From Litoribacillus peritrichatus (GTDB taxonomy: Bacteria; Pseudomonadota; Gammaproteobacteria; Pseudomonadales; Litoribrevibacteraceae), in the NCBI RefSeq assembly GCF_039537985.1, contig NZ_BAABBN010000007.1, positions 558,001 through 622,000 of the forward strand: a stretch of DNA of 64,000 nucleotides. The letters run 5' to 3'. Positions within the stretch are counted from its first letter, which is position 1, and each line of letters starts with the position of its first letter. This document shows positions 43,922-52,889 of this stretch, piece by piece. The position numbers and the translations under genes were made by a program. The notes beneath the pieces are model-generated. The model did not search any database, was not told where the DNA came from, and was given only the letters and a program-made list of their open reading frames with translations.

Positions 43922-43969
43922 CAGCAAGCACAAAAAAAGCACCTTAAGGTGCTTTTTTTGTGCTTGCTG
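43922..43969. terminator. 48-bp perfect palindrome serving as a two-way terminator between serB and the fimX-like gene
   Basis: The sequence is symmetric around 43945/43946 for 24 bases on each side with no mismatch. Its core has GCACC/GGTGC flanked by seven A and seven T, a normal bidirectional terminator. The outer arms CAGCAAGCAC and GTGCTTGCTG extend the symmetry past the T-runs, which a terminator does not need. Confidence 0.9.
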
Positions 43970-43991
43970 CTGTGTTGAGTTGATGCCTGTA

Positions 43992-46079
43992 CTAAATATC
44001 GCCACCAAAATCATAATTCATGGCGTCGGACGGTGCTTGCAAGAAATACCCCTGAATGTAGTTCACTCCGGTTTGCCAAAGCTGAGCAAGTGTCGAAGCA
44101 CTTTCAATCATAGGAATGATCGACATTTTCCCCTGACTCTGGATGGTGTTGATCATGTCCGTCAATACTTCAAAACCGTCTTCACTGGACTCCATCTGGC
44201 TGGTATAAGATCCATCAATCTTAATGTACTCAAGCGTTAAGTGTTTCAGTGTGTTGTATGGGTTGGTGGCGCCGCCAAAGTGGCAAAGTGATGCTTTACA
44301 TTTCAGCTCAGCCAGCTTTTGGGTAAAGTCTTTCGCTTGTTTTAAATGAGTGATCGCGTGTTCTTCGGAGATTTGGAAGACAATTGAGTCACTCGGCAAA
44401 CGAGCGGCTCTTAATGCTTTGCTGATCCAGGCCGGAAGCGTTGGCTCAAGTAAACTGGCTGCCGTGATGTTTATGAATAACACGGTATTATGGCCTTTTG
44501 CTAAATGTGCACTTAACAGCTTGATGCTGTTGATGATTACCCACTTGTCCATTGCCAAAGACATGCCATGCAAGTTTGCGGCTTTAAGAAATTCCGAGGG
44601 CTCAATTTCTTTGCCGTCCTCGTCAATCATCCGAATCAATGCTTCATAGATTTCCCGAGAGTCTCCACGAAGGCTGATGATCGGTTGGAACATTACTTTT
44701 AAACGGTTTTCTTCGATGGCGTTTTTCAGTTCTTCCGCCATGGCGGATTCGCCGGAAAGCTTTGGTTTTTCAGGGACGTAAAGTCGAACAGAGTTGCCTT
44801 TGGCATTGTTTGCTTCGCGAGCTTTAATGACCGTCTCTGAGGCGCGAGTAAGAATTTCACTGGCGCTGGTGGTGGTTTCATTGATCGGAACAATACAGAT
44901 GGTGGCCGTTACCTGAACGGTCCGGCTGCTCACTTCTGACAGGTGGTCTTCAATGGTGTGTCTCAATGCTTCCGCGCTTTTCTGTGCCTGGTCGAGGTCC
45001 GATTGATGCAGAAGAACCCCGTAGTCATCGTCACCGATGCGGGTGCAAATTCCCTGCTCTCCCTGATGTTCGAGAATGAGTTGCGCGATGTCGGTCAAAA
45101 TGATGTCGAGATCGGATACGCTGGCGCCGAGTTCACCGGGTGTAAAATTGTCGAGTTCAATGTACATGAAGGCACTGGGCTTTTCATGCTGAATGGCTCG
45201 GCTGCATGCTGCTTCAAGTTGGTCATTCAGGTAGTTACGGTTGTATAGCCCGGTGAGCAAATCCTGATTGCTGATTTCTTTCAGTTTGGCTTCGAGTTGT
45301 TCATTATCCTGATCCGGCCTGATCACAATTTGAGTGCAGTGTTCGTTATCGTAGGTGGCATCCGTAAAGTCCATAATGACTTTGATGTCACTTTCATCTG
45401 AGCGATTAGCCAAACAAGTAAATTCAGGTTGGGTTGAGTCAACGCGATAATCTTTCAGAAATTGCTTGAAGCGGTCTTGATCGTTGGAGGCGACCAGGTC
45501 AATGATCGGAATACAGGCCAACTCGTCCGGGTCATCGTAACCGAATAACGTCATATAAGCGTCGTTGCTGTAAATGTGCATACCTTCGTGCACATACGCA
45601 ATGGCGTCTTTTGAGTTGGCGAGCAATAAGTTACAACGTTTTTCTGCTTCTTTCAGGTTGATCAGAGTGCTTCTTAATTCACGTCGGTGAGCAAGATTCA
45701 GCAGTTCTTTTCTGACGATCGGTAATAGGTGGTCTGCGTCATCACGCTTGGCAATGCCCGCTGCGCCATTGGCGATGCATTCCACGACATGCTCCGCATT
45801 GTATTCGTCGCAGGTAACAATGCACGGAATGTCTTTGTCCTGTTTTAAAATCTCATCAATGGCTTGGTTGTAAGGAATGTTCTCTGTTTCGCGTCTTGCG
45901 ATTAATAAATCCCAGTGGGTAGAGCGGATCAGCTCAGAAAACTTGTCGGGGGTGTCAACGTATTCGGCACGGGTAGCATGCCCAGAGTTTCTGAGGTAGC
46001 TGACCATGAGCTCTGCGTCATTTTGAGTATGGTCAATTATAAGTAATTTTATTGTTTGATCGAATTTGATTTCACGCAT
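43992..46079 (-). CDS. fimX: FimX-like REC-PAS-GGDEF-EAL protein, degenerate c-di-GMP receptor
   Basis: FimX of Pseudomonas binds c-di-GMP through a degenerate EAL domain and promotes type IV pilus assembly. The 695-residue protein has a receiver-like domain (about 8-120), a PAS domain (about 140-250), a GGDEF domain (about 275-430) whose motif is RIGDDDYGVLL instead of GGDEF, and an EAL domain (about 450-690) with YEALIRM and IKIDGSYTSQ. The GGDEF site is not catalytic. The EAL motif itself is kept, so activity or binding only cannot be told apart by eye. Its place next to serB supports the name. Its upstream partner at 46153 is 73 bp away. Confidence 0.82.
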   Translation of the reverse strand: MREIKFDQTIKLLIIDHTQNDAELMVSYLRNSGHATRAEYVDTPDKFSELIRSTHWDLLIARRETENIPYNQAIDEILKQDKDIPCIVTCDEYNAEHVVECIANGAAGIAKRDDADHLLPIVRKELLNLAHRRELRSTLINLKEAEKRCNLLLANSKDAIAYVHEGMHIYSNDAYMTLFGYDDPDELACIPIIDLVASNDQDRFKQFLKDYRVDSTQPEFTCLANRSDESDIKVIMDFTDATYDNEHCTQIVIRPDQDNEQLEAKLKEISNQDLLTGLYNRNYLNDQLEAACSRAIQHEKPSAFMYIELDNFTPGELGASVSDLDIILTDIAQLILEHQGEQGICTRIGDDDYGVLLHQSDLDQAQKSAEALRHTIEDHLSEVSSRTVQVTATICIVPINETTTSASEILTRASETVIKAREANNAKGNSVRLYVPEKPKLSGESAMAEELKNAIEENRLKVMFQPIISLRGDSREIYEALIRMIDEDGKEIEPSEFLKAANLHGMSLAMDKWVIINSIKLLSAHLAKGHNTVLFINITAASLLEPTLPAWISKALRAARLPSDSIVFQISEEHAITHLKQAKDFTQKLAELKCKASLCHFGGATNPYNTLKHLTLEYIKIDGSYTSQMESSEDGFEVLTDMINTIQSQGKMSIIPMIESASTLAQLWQTGVNYIQGYFLQAPSDAMNYDFGGDI

Positions 46080-46152
46080 TGAGAGATATGCTCTGTCCTT
46101 AGGATCTTTATGGCAATTCTACACCTTTATACCTAGGCAGGAATGGACATAG

Positions 46153-48006
46153 TTATAGATTTGGCCATAAAGAATCAAAGTCATCACCCGTAGTGGGTGT
46201 TTCTTTGGTTATTTGTTGTTTCTCGATAGTGATATTTGCCGCCGTCGACTTTAATTGGAACTGGTTGAAGCTTGCCGTGGCGGTTAATCGTTTGTTTAAC
46301 TGGTACTGGGATGTTTTACCCGCCAGGTTGACCATAACTTTTTGACCAACCCGGAAAGGCAATCTTGGCGCAATGATCGACATGGGCTTGCCGATGGCGG
46401 CCAATTCCGGCAACAACAGAGCGTGCAAGTATTCAGACATGGTGCCGTTTTTCTGAATCAGGCGAATTGCACACGGCGAGGCTGACGGGGCTAATAACTC
46501 AACGCCCATCATCGTGCCTTTGTGGTTGATGTGACGAATCCAGCGCACCACTGCAATGCTCCAGCCTTGGTGTTGGTTTTCCCTAAGCGCTATGATCTCT
46601 CCGGATTGTGCTTTCAGAGGGACATCCGATGACCAGCGCAGGCAATAGCCGCCGGGGCTGGTGTCCAGAGTATCTATGATATGTACAGGAGCCTGATGCG
46701 TTTTAACGTGCTCACGCTCTACCTCGGACATCTTGTTTGGCATGAAGTTGATTGTGCCCGCGTCCATGCCTTCGATTTCAGGCATCTTGCTGCCTCCGGC
46801 ATCAAACGCCGAAGACCAGGCGTCGGTACCGTTGCCAACGCCATTTTGGCCGACTTTTCCTTGAAGAAACGGGTTGTCTGAGCCGCCCAGCAGGACGGTC
46901 TCGATGTCCTGACCCAGTTGTTCCTGAAGCGAGCGTTCACCTGCCAGATGAAAATGGACAGATGCCAGACCAATCAGGAGTTGCATTGCGCCTTGGGACG
47001 GAGCTCTTGCGAACCCTCGTTCCGTCATTCTGCCCCAGGAGATCGTGAGGTGTTGCAGCAGGTTTGGCCCAATGTCTTTGGGGATATCAATATAGGATTC
47101 TTCGGTGTTTTCAGGCAGATTGCTTTGTTTATTGAGTAAGTCCACCAGCAGCTGGGTTTCAATGCCGCGCTGCATGTCTTTTTGAGTGCCGGATGCCTTT
47201 ATGCGATAGATCGGAGGCGCGTCGTCCGCCAGCATAATTACGAATAACGCATGCTTTTCTGTCGGAGCACACACTTTTACCTGGTCGACCCAAGACTCCA
47301 GGGCATCGTAAGCCCTGACCAGCTCTTGTTGTCGAATTTGGTTCGGCTTCGCGGTTCCAAGCAAACAGATTCGTAAGTAACAATGGTTGATGGTCGATGT
47401 TTCACGCTTGCTGTTGGCTTTGTCGATGACCTGATAATTCAGCAGGTTCCGACTTTCAGCGAGTAAATACAACTGATGTATCTCGGCCCAGGTATTCGCA
47501 GGGGTCGGTCGGTAAAGCTGGTACGCTCTTACAATGGTTCGGCCCAGATCTGAAATTGCTCTGTGTATACAGAAGGCAAGCAGTTTGCGGTTTTTTTCGT
47601 TGTTTGAAAGCTCAAGGCTGTGAGCGATGCCAATTTTGTATCCGGCCGCTAAGTGAGACTGTATGGCTTGAGCTAAGTTTGCAATCTTTAACGGTTTTTC
47701 AGCCATGACCACAGGCTGGTGAAGGTAGTGTTTACCTAATGCCTTACAGATAAAGTAAATCGGGGGGCGTAACAATTCGAGAAGTTGGTAACGGACTTGA
47801 GGTGTCAGGTGTAAGCGGTTCAATTCAATAATGGCATGATAAAGGCGCTTGGACGTTTCTCCTATGTTGGTCATAGGAAGTGCATCCACCCAGGCCTGTA
47901 GGCTTCTTACATTTGCATCACAAAACGTCAGGCGGTTTAAATCCTGCTCTGGAATATTCAGTTTTATCGATTTCGGTGCGTTCATGCCTAAGAACCAATC
48001 GTCCAT
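46153..48006 (-). CDS. Conserved protein paired with FimX, PilZ-like C-terminal motif
   Basis: The 617-residue cytoplasmic protein is mostly helical in its first 350 residues. Near residue 430 the string IIDTLDTSPGGYCLRW contains D-x-S-x-x-G, the second motif of PilZ c-di-GMP domains, but the first motif (R-x-x-x-R) is not clear. A beta-rich part follows (KVMVNLAGKTSQYQL). A gene at this position lies beside fimX in Pseudomonas as well. It may be a c-di-GMP-related partner of FimX. The start is uncertain: ATG 48006 and ATG 47985 (MNAPKSIKL) both lack a strong ribosome site. Confidence 0.6.
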   Translation of the reverse strand: MDDWFLGMNAPKSIKLNIPEQDLNRLTFCDANVRSLQAWVDALPMTNIGETSKRLYHAIIELNRLHLTPQVRYQLLELLRPPIYFICKALGKHYLHQPVVMAEKPLKIANLAQAIQSHLAAGYKIGIAHSLELSNNEKNRKLLAFCIHRAISDLGRTIVRAYQLYRPTPANTWAEIHQLYLLAESRNLLNYQVIDKANSKRETSTINHCYLRICLLGTAKPNQIRQQELVRAYDALESWVDQVKVCAPTEKHALFVIMLADDAPPIYRIKASGTQKDMQRGIETQLLVDLLNKQSNLPENTEESYIDIPKDIGPNLLQHLTISWGRMTERGFARAPSQGAMQLLIGLASVHFHLAGERSLQEQLGQDIETVLLGGSDNPFLQGKVGQNGVGNGTDAWSSAFDAGGSKMPEIEGMDAGTINFMPNKMSEVEREHVKTHQAPVHIIDTLDTSPGGYCLRWSSDVPLKAQSGEIIALRENQHQGWSIAVVRWIRHINHKGTMMGVELLAPSASPCAIRLIQKNGTMSEYLHALLLPELAAIGKPMSIIAPRLPFRVGQKVMVNLAGKTSQYQLNKRLTATASFNQFQLKSTAANITIEKQQITKETPTTGDDFDSLWPNL

Positions 48007-48202
48007 TTCACGTTAAAACATAAGTATAGTTTTATAATTTATATTGGCTTGATTTATTTCGACGAAAAAAATACGTCAAGATACAAATGTAGTTCGATTC
48101 GTGAATTTATTGTTATAAATTTATTATTATTACCCTCAAGATCATACCGGAAGAGTTTGGAATATCAAGAAGTTAAATTGACTTGCTTATCGTTTTTGTA
48201 CT

Positions 48203-49210
48203 TTATTTGATCGGCATTTTATACGGAATCTCGGCGCTTTCCCGAACCAGTTTGGGCACTAAATAGCCGGAAGTGTTAATCATCATTTGCTCGATTAATT
48301 GTAATGCCTCGGCTTCAGTTACCTCGAAGTGAGCACTGCCTTGTACACGATCCAGCACATTTAAGTAATAAGGCATCACTCCTGCTTCAAACAGCTTTTC
48401 ACTTAACCGGATCAGGGTTTTTGCGTTGTCGTTGATGCCTTTCAGGATGACGGATTGGTTTAAGACCATATTTCCTGTGGCTCTGAGCTTAGCCATCGCA
48501 TCGGCTAAGGCCGAATCCACTTCGTTGGGGTGATTCACATGAATGACAAACGTGATAGGGAGTCTGCTCTGATTAACCCAGTTGATTAAATCCTGATTGA
48601 TTCTGGCTGGAATCACCACTGGCAAGCGCGTGTGAATACGCAACCGTTTGAGGTGTTTGATGTTGTTAAGTTGGCTGATGAGCTGGTTTAGGGTTTTGTC
48701 GTTGTTTGCCAGCGGGTCGCCTCCGCTGAGAATGACTTCATCCAGTTCGGTGTGTTGTGTAATGTACTGGATGATGGATTCAATGTCCTTGCTGCCGATT
48801 CGGTTTTCCTGATAAGGGAAATGGCGGCGAAAGCAGTATCGACAGTTGATGGCACAGGTTTGGGCGCCGATCAACAAGACCCGGTTTTTATACTTATGAA
48901 TAAGCCCGGGGACGGGGTTTGCGTTGGCTTCTTGTAATGGGTCCAGACTAAAACCGGGAGATTGCTCTTCCTCTGCAAGGACAGGCAAAACCTGCAGTAA
49001 CAAGGGGTCATTCGGGTCACCTTTTGTCATTTTTTCCACAAAAGGTAGGGGAACTCGTAAAGAAAACTGTTGGTTTGCTTGCTCACTGAGGTTTAATGTT
49101 GATGGATTTATCTCTAAAATAGCCAGCAATTTATGCACAGACACGATTGAATTGGATAATTGTTGCTTCCATTGAGGTCGGGTGTCTGAATCCGATAAGA
49201 TAAGTTTCAT
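48203..49210 (-). CDS. epmB: EF-P beta-lysylation enzyme EpmB (lysine 2,3-aminomutase family)
   Basis: EpmB is a radical-SAM enzyme that turns L-alpha-lysine into (R)-beta-lysine, used by EpmA to modify EF-P. The 335-residue protein has the radical SAM motif CAINCRYCFRRHFPYQ, the PLP-binding and LAM strings VILSGGDPLANND, LRIHTRLPVVIPARI, and NQSVILKGIND. I start at the ATG at 49210; a TTG at 49222 would add four residues. It is divergent from efp with only 32 bp between starts, so the efp promoter may lie within epmB. Confidence 0.95.
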   Translation of the reverse strand: MKLILSDSDTRPQWKQQLSNSIVSVHKLLAILEINPSTLNLSEQANQQFSLRVPLPFVEKMTKGDPNDPLLLQVLPVLAEEEQSPGFSLDPLQEANANPVPGLIHKYKNRVLLIGAQTCAINCRYCFRRHFPYQENRIGSKDIESIIQYITQHTELDEVILSGGDPLANNDKTLNQLISQLNNIKHLKRLRIHTRLPVVIPARINQDLINWVNQSRLPITFVIHVNHPNEVDSALADAMAKLRATGNMVLNQSVILKGINDNAKTLIRLSEKLFEAGVMPYYLNVLDRVQGSAHFEVTEAEALQLIEQMMINTSGYLVPKLVRESAEIPYKMPIK

Positions 49211-49242
49211 TTTTATAACCAAATTGATGTGAGCGAGTAATT

Positions 49243-49809
49243 ATGGCGTCGTATTCTACCAATGAATTTCGTGGCGGTCTTAAAGTAATGTTAGAAGGCG
49301 ATCCTTGCGCCATTCTTGAGAACGATTATGTGAAGCCAGGAAAAGGTCAGGCATTCAACCGTGTTAAGCTGCGCAATCTTAGATCTGGTCGAGTCTGGGA
49401 AAGAACCTTTAAGTCAGGCGAGAGCCTTGAAGGCGCCGATGTTATTGACCTGGATATGGAATATTTATACACCGATGGTGAGTTCTGGCACTTCATGCTG
49501 AACGACGGTTCTTTTGAACAGCACGCGGCAGACTCAACGGCGTTGGGCGATACGGTAAAGTGGTTGAAAGAGCAAGACATCTATACAGTGACTTTGTATA
49601 ACGGTGAGCCGTTGGCGATTTCTCCTCCGAACTTTGTGGAGCTGGAAGTGATAGAGACAGACCCGGGTTTGAAAGGGGATACAGCGCAAGGTGGCAGTAA
49701 GCCTGCAACACTGACGACCGGTGCCGTTGTGAAAGTTCCTTTGTTTGTGAACATCGGAGATAAGCTGAAAGTTGATACGCGTACCGGTGACTATGTATCA
49801 CGTGCTTAA
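49243..49809 (+). CDS. efp: Elongation factor P
   Basis: EF-P relieves ribosomes stalled on poly-proline stretches. The 188-residue protein has the N-terminal KOW-like domain and the modified Lys at position 34 in YVKPGKGQAFNRVKLRN, then two OB domains ending in KVDTRTGDYVSRA. Lys at 34 fits beta-lysylation by EpmA and EpmB, both encoded next to it. No epmC hydroxylase is in the window. A terminator follows. Confidence 0.96.
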   Translation: MASYSTNEFRGGLKVMLEGDPCAILENDYVKPGKGQAFNRVKLRNLRSGRVWERTFKSGESLEGADVIDLDMEYLYTDGEFWHFMLNDGSFEQHAADSTALGDTVKWLKEQDIYTVTLYNGEPLAISPPNFVELEVIETDPGLKGDTAQGGSKPATLTTGAVVKVPLFVNIGDKLKVDTRTGDYVSRA

Positions 49810-49854
49810 TGATTCACTAAGCCAGGTGAGTTAGTGAACCCGGTGAGTGAGTTA

Positions 49855-49883
49855 GAAAAAGGCGGGAGTTTCCCGCTTTTTTT
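49855..49883 (+). terminator. Terminator after efp
   Basis: GCGGGA pairs with TCCCGC around a GTT loop, with an A-run before and seven T after. It lies about 50 bases past the efp stop and before epmA. Confidence 0.9.
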
Positions 49884-49934
49884 GTGCCTGTTTGTTGGTG
49901 ATGGCTATAACTGTTGAAAAGATGAGAGAGAAAA

Positions 49935-50918
49935 ATGAGTGACCAGAATTGGCAAGCTACGACCAGTTGGCATGCATTGGAACGGCGGGCGGCAACGCTA
50001 AATGAGATCCGCCGTTTTTTTTCTGAGCGGGATGTACTGGAAGTGGATACCCCTGCGTTAATGCGTGCCGGAGCCACGGATCTTCATTTGGATTCCATTT
50101 CTGCCAGTGTTCATGTGGCAGGTCGAAAGCAAACAATGTATTTGCAAACCTCACCTGAGTTTGCTTTAAAACGGTTGCTGGCAACACATGGCAGAAGTAT
50201 TTTTCAGATCGCAAAGGCGTTTCGGGATGGAGAAGCCGGAAGTCGCCACAACCCCGAGTTCACGATGTTAGAGTGGTATCGGCCTGGGTTATCTTTTGAG
50301 CAATTGATGGCGGAAGTAGCGGATTTGGTCAAGGCGCTACTGAAGGTGGATGAAGTGGAGTTTCATTCTTATCGGACGCTGTTTCAGCAAACTCTGGATT
50401 TAGACCCGTTTGTGGCGACCGAACAACAGCTGGAGGCCTTGTGCCTGCAAAAAACGGGCTGTGATATGACCGGTGAGCCGGTGAGTCATTGTCTGGACTT
50501 GTTGATGAGTCACTGCGTTGAACCTGAACTTGGAGTTAACCGGGTTTCCGGAGAACACAAGCTGACCTTTGTGTATGATTTTCCGGCCAGTCAGGCGGCC
50601 TTGTCGAAAGTTCAAGTGGTTGATAGCATCAAAGTGGCCAAGCGCTTTGAGCTGTATGTCGGAGGTTCGGAGCTGGCAAACGGTTACGATGAGTTGATTG
50701 ATGGAGAGGAACAGCAGCAGCGTTTTCTTCGCGACTTGGACGAACGGGTGGCTCAGGGTAAACCTAAGGTGGCTTGGGATGATAAACTGGTGGCCGCACT
50801 CAACCATGGACTTCAGGAATGTACCGGCGTGGCTTTGGGGATCGAACGATTATTGATGTTGCGATACGGTTATCAATCGATTGCTGACGTGATTGCATTT
50901 CCGTTTGATCGGGTATAG
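49935..50918 (+). CDS. epmA: EF-P-lysine ligase EpmA
   Basis: EpmA joins beta-lysine to Lys34 of EF-P and is a short class II lysyl-tRNA synthetase paralog. The 327-residue protein lacks the N-terminal tRNA-binding domain. It has motif 2 (IFQIAKAFRDGEAGSRHNPEFTMLEWY), the strings VDTPALMRAGATD and LYVGGSELANGYDEL, and motif 3 ALGIERLLMLRYGYQSI. The order efp-terminator-epmA keeps it near its target. Its stop overlaps an inverted repeat at 50917-50942. Confidence 0.95.
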   Translation: MSDQNWQATTSWHALERRAATLNEIRRFFSERDVLEVDTPALMRAGATDLHLDSISASVHVAGRKQTMYLQTSPEFALKRLLATHGRSIFQIAKAFRDGEAGSRHNPEFTMLEWYRPGLSFEQLMAEVADLVKALLKVDEVEFHSYRTLFQQTLDLDPFVATEQQLEALCLQKTGCDMTGEPVSHCLDLLMSHCVEPELGVNRVSGEHKLTFVYDFPASQAALSKVQVVDSIKVAKRFELYVGGSELANGYDELIDGEEQQQRFLRDLDERVAQGKPKVAWDDKLVAALNHGLQECTGVALGIERLLMLRYGYQSIADVIAFPFDRV

Positions 50919-50942
50919 CAAGCCTTATAATGAAGGCTTGCT
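50917..50942. terminator. Stem-loop between epmA and psd
   Basis: AGCAAGCCTT (50917-50926) and AAGGCTTGCT (50933-50942) are exact complements around a 6-base loop. The first arm begins on the epmA stop codon. T-runs are absent on both sides, so its strength as a terminator is doubtful. Confidence 0.5.
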
Positions 50943-50979
50943 GTACTTCAATCGATGACCAGTTTGTAGGGCGTTTTTA

Positions 50980-51834
50980 TCAGTAAGAAGCGATTTCCTG
51001 ACCCATACGAGTGACGGAGCCTTCTTGCAGATTTTCGTTCCACTCAATGGAGTCTTTAGGGAAACACAGAACCACTGTGGAGCCTAACTTGAAGCGGCCC
51101 AATTCATCCCCTTTATTTAGCACGACAGCGCCTTCACCCGTAGCAGGGTAGTCCCAGGTGGTCAGTTTTTGACGGGGAGGCGTGACTAACCCTGCCCAGA
51201 CCGTTTCAATGCTGGCGACAATCATTGCGCCTACCAATACCACCGCCATTGGCCCGTTGTCCGTGTCGAAAATACAGCTGACGCGTTCATTTCTGGCAAA
51301 CAGGTTGTCTACGTTGTTGACCGTAGCCGGGTTTACTGAGAACAGTTTGCCCGGAATGTAGGTCATGGATCTCAGGGTGCCGGAAAATGGGATGTGTACT
51401 CGGTGATAGTCTTTTGGTGACAGGTAAATAGTGGTGAACTTGCCATCTTGAAATTCGGTTTCCAGTTCTTTGCTGCCACCTAGCAATTCTTTCAGGCCGA
51501 AGTCGTGGCCTTTTGCCTGAAAGATGCGCCCTTGTTTTATATCACCTAGTTGGCTAACGGCGCCATCTGCCGGACAAGCCAAATTCTTTTCGCCTTCGGC
51601 AATCGTCCGGGCGCCAGGCTTCAGGGCGCGGGTGAAGAAATCATTGAAGTTGGCATAACTGGCCGGATCAGGATTCGCCGCTTCCGACATATCAATACCG
51701 TATTGTTTGATGAAGGTATTGATGAAGGTTGTTTTGATGGTTGAGGCTTTGGATTCAGCAACTAATCGAGTCAAACGAGAAATGGCGTGTTGAGGCATGA
51801 AATGCTGAGAAAACGCAAATAAACGGTCTTTCAT
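50980..51834 (-). CDS. psd: Phosphatidylserine decarboxylase proenzyme
   Basis: Psd makes phosphatidylethanolamine at the inner membrane. The 284-residue proenzyme has the cleavage site LGST (KLGSTVVLCFP) near residue 250, where the Ser becomes the pyruvoyl group of the alpha chain. The beta chain has LACPADGAVSQLG, YLSPKDYHRVHIPFSG and NERVSCIFDT. It is followed upstream by a rhodanese gene, psd-rhodanese being the Pseudomonas order. Confidence 0.95.
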   Translation of the reverse strand: MKDRLFAFSQHFMPQHAISRLTRLVAESKASTIKTTFINTFIKQYGIDMSEAANPDPASYANFNDFFTRALKPGARTIAEGEKNLACPADGAVSQLGDIKQGRIFQAKGHDFGLKELLGGSKELETEFQDGKFTTIYLSPKDYHRVHIPFSGTLRSMTYIPGKLFSVNPATVNNVDNLFARNERVSCIFDTDNGPMAVVLVGAMIVASIETVWAGLVTPPRQKLTTWDYPATGEGAVVLNKGDELGRFKLGSTVVLCFPKDSIEWNENLQEGSVTRMGQEIASY

Positions 51835-51871
51835 TTAAACGATCACTATGTCCAGAGTAGGTTGTGTTATT

Positions 51872-51914
51872 AAGCCAAGCCGACATGACAAACCCATGAC
51901 CTGAGACTTGGCTT
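51872..51914 (-). terminator. Weak stem-loop after the sulfurtransferase gene
   Basis: AAGCCAAG (51872-51879) and CTTGGCTT (51907-51914) are exact complements with a loop of 27 bases. It lies between the sulfurtransferase stop and psd. It has no T-run. Confidence 0.3.
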
Positions 51915-51936
51915 TTATGAAATCTGAGGCTGAATG

Positions 51937-52788
51937 TCAGTCGGTTTCAACTGGCGTATCGGGGTCATTGCCCCATTCAGACCAAGAGCCATCATACGCT
52001 TTGTTCACTGGATAGCCTAAGTATTTAGCAACTAAATAAGTCAGGCCGGAGCGGCGATGAGTTTGGCAGTGAGAGATAATTGTTTTGTCTTTGGTCAGGC
52101 CTTTGTTTTCCAAAAGCTGAGTCAGTGTCTCAGTGGGATGCAATTTACTGAACTCATTTTTATTCAGTGTGTCAGTCCATTCAAGATGGGTGGCGCCAGG
52201 GATGTGACCGCCTCGGGCAGCAAGAACTTTTGCACCTGAGTGCTCGTCAGCGGAGCGGGCATCCCAAATGGCTACGGATTCAGGAATTTGATCCAGTGCG
52301 GCGAGAATCTCTTCTTTGCTTGCAAGCACCTCGGGGTTCTTGATTTCAGCCTGATAGCCTGACGGGGTTGCACTTGAAGGTTGGTTACTTAAATCCAGTT
52401 TCTCGGCTATCCAGGCGTCGCGGCCGCCATTCAGGAATGAGTATTTGTTGTGTCCCAGCAAATCCAGAGTCCAAATGAAACGACCGGCCCAAGGGCCGCC
52501 TTCATGATCGTACACCACGACATGTTTATCGTCCTGCAGCCCAATGCTGGACATAAGGTCTGACAGTTGTTCTAACGAGGGCAGTTTCCCGGGGGCCGGT
52601 GGTTGCGCACAGGTCAATCGTTTATGGTTGACGAAGATGGCATCCGGGATGTGGCCAAGTTCAAACAACTCCTGAGTGGATAAGTCCAGGACGATCAGTT
52701 GTTTGCGCAGAGCGGGGGTGTTCAGTGCATCTTGAAGCTGTTGTGCCTCGATCACCAATGGCAATGGGTTGTTTTGTTCGGCGGTCAT
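51937..52788 (-). CDS. Thiosulfate/3-mercaptopyruvate sulfurtransferase (tandem rhodanese)
   Basis: The 283-residue protein has two rhodanese domains. The C-terminal one carries the active Cys in HCQTHRRSGLTYL; the loop CQTHRRS is that of RhdA-type thiosulfate sulfurtransferases. The N-terminal domain has VVYDHEGGPWAGRFIWTLDLLG in place of a Cys loop. No signal peptide is seen, so it is cytoplasmic. The place between psd and an HDOD gene matches rhdA of Pseudomonas. Substrate choice is inferred from the loop. Confidence 0.88.
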   Translation of the reverse strand: MTAEQNNPLPLVIEAQQLQDALNTPALRKQLIVLDLSTQELFELGHIPDAIFVNHKRLTCAQPPAPGKLPSLEQLSDLMSSIGLQDDKHVVVYDHEGGPWAGRFIWTLDLLGHNKYSFLNGGRDAWIAEKLDLSNQPSSATPSGYQAEIKNPEVLASKEEILAALDQIPESVAIWDARSADEHSGAKVLAARGGHIPGATHLEWTDTLNKNEFSKLHPTETLTQLLENKGLTKDKTIISHCQTHRRSGLTYLVAKYLGYPVNKAYDGSWSEWGNDPDTPVETD

Positions 52789-52889
52789 AGGTCGGTTCGC
52801 AGTTATTTATTGTGTGGGATAGCAGATTAGTGCTCGGAATAGCAAAATCATACGGTCAGAAAGGTCGAAAAGAAAGCCAAAACGGATGA

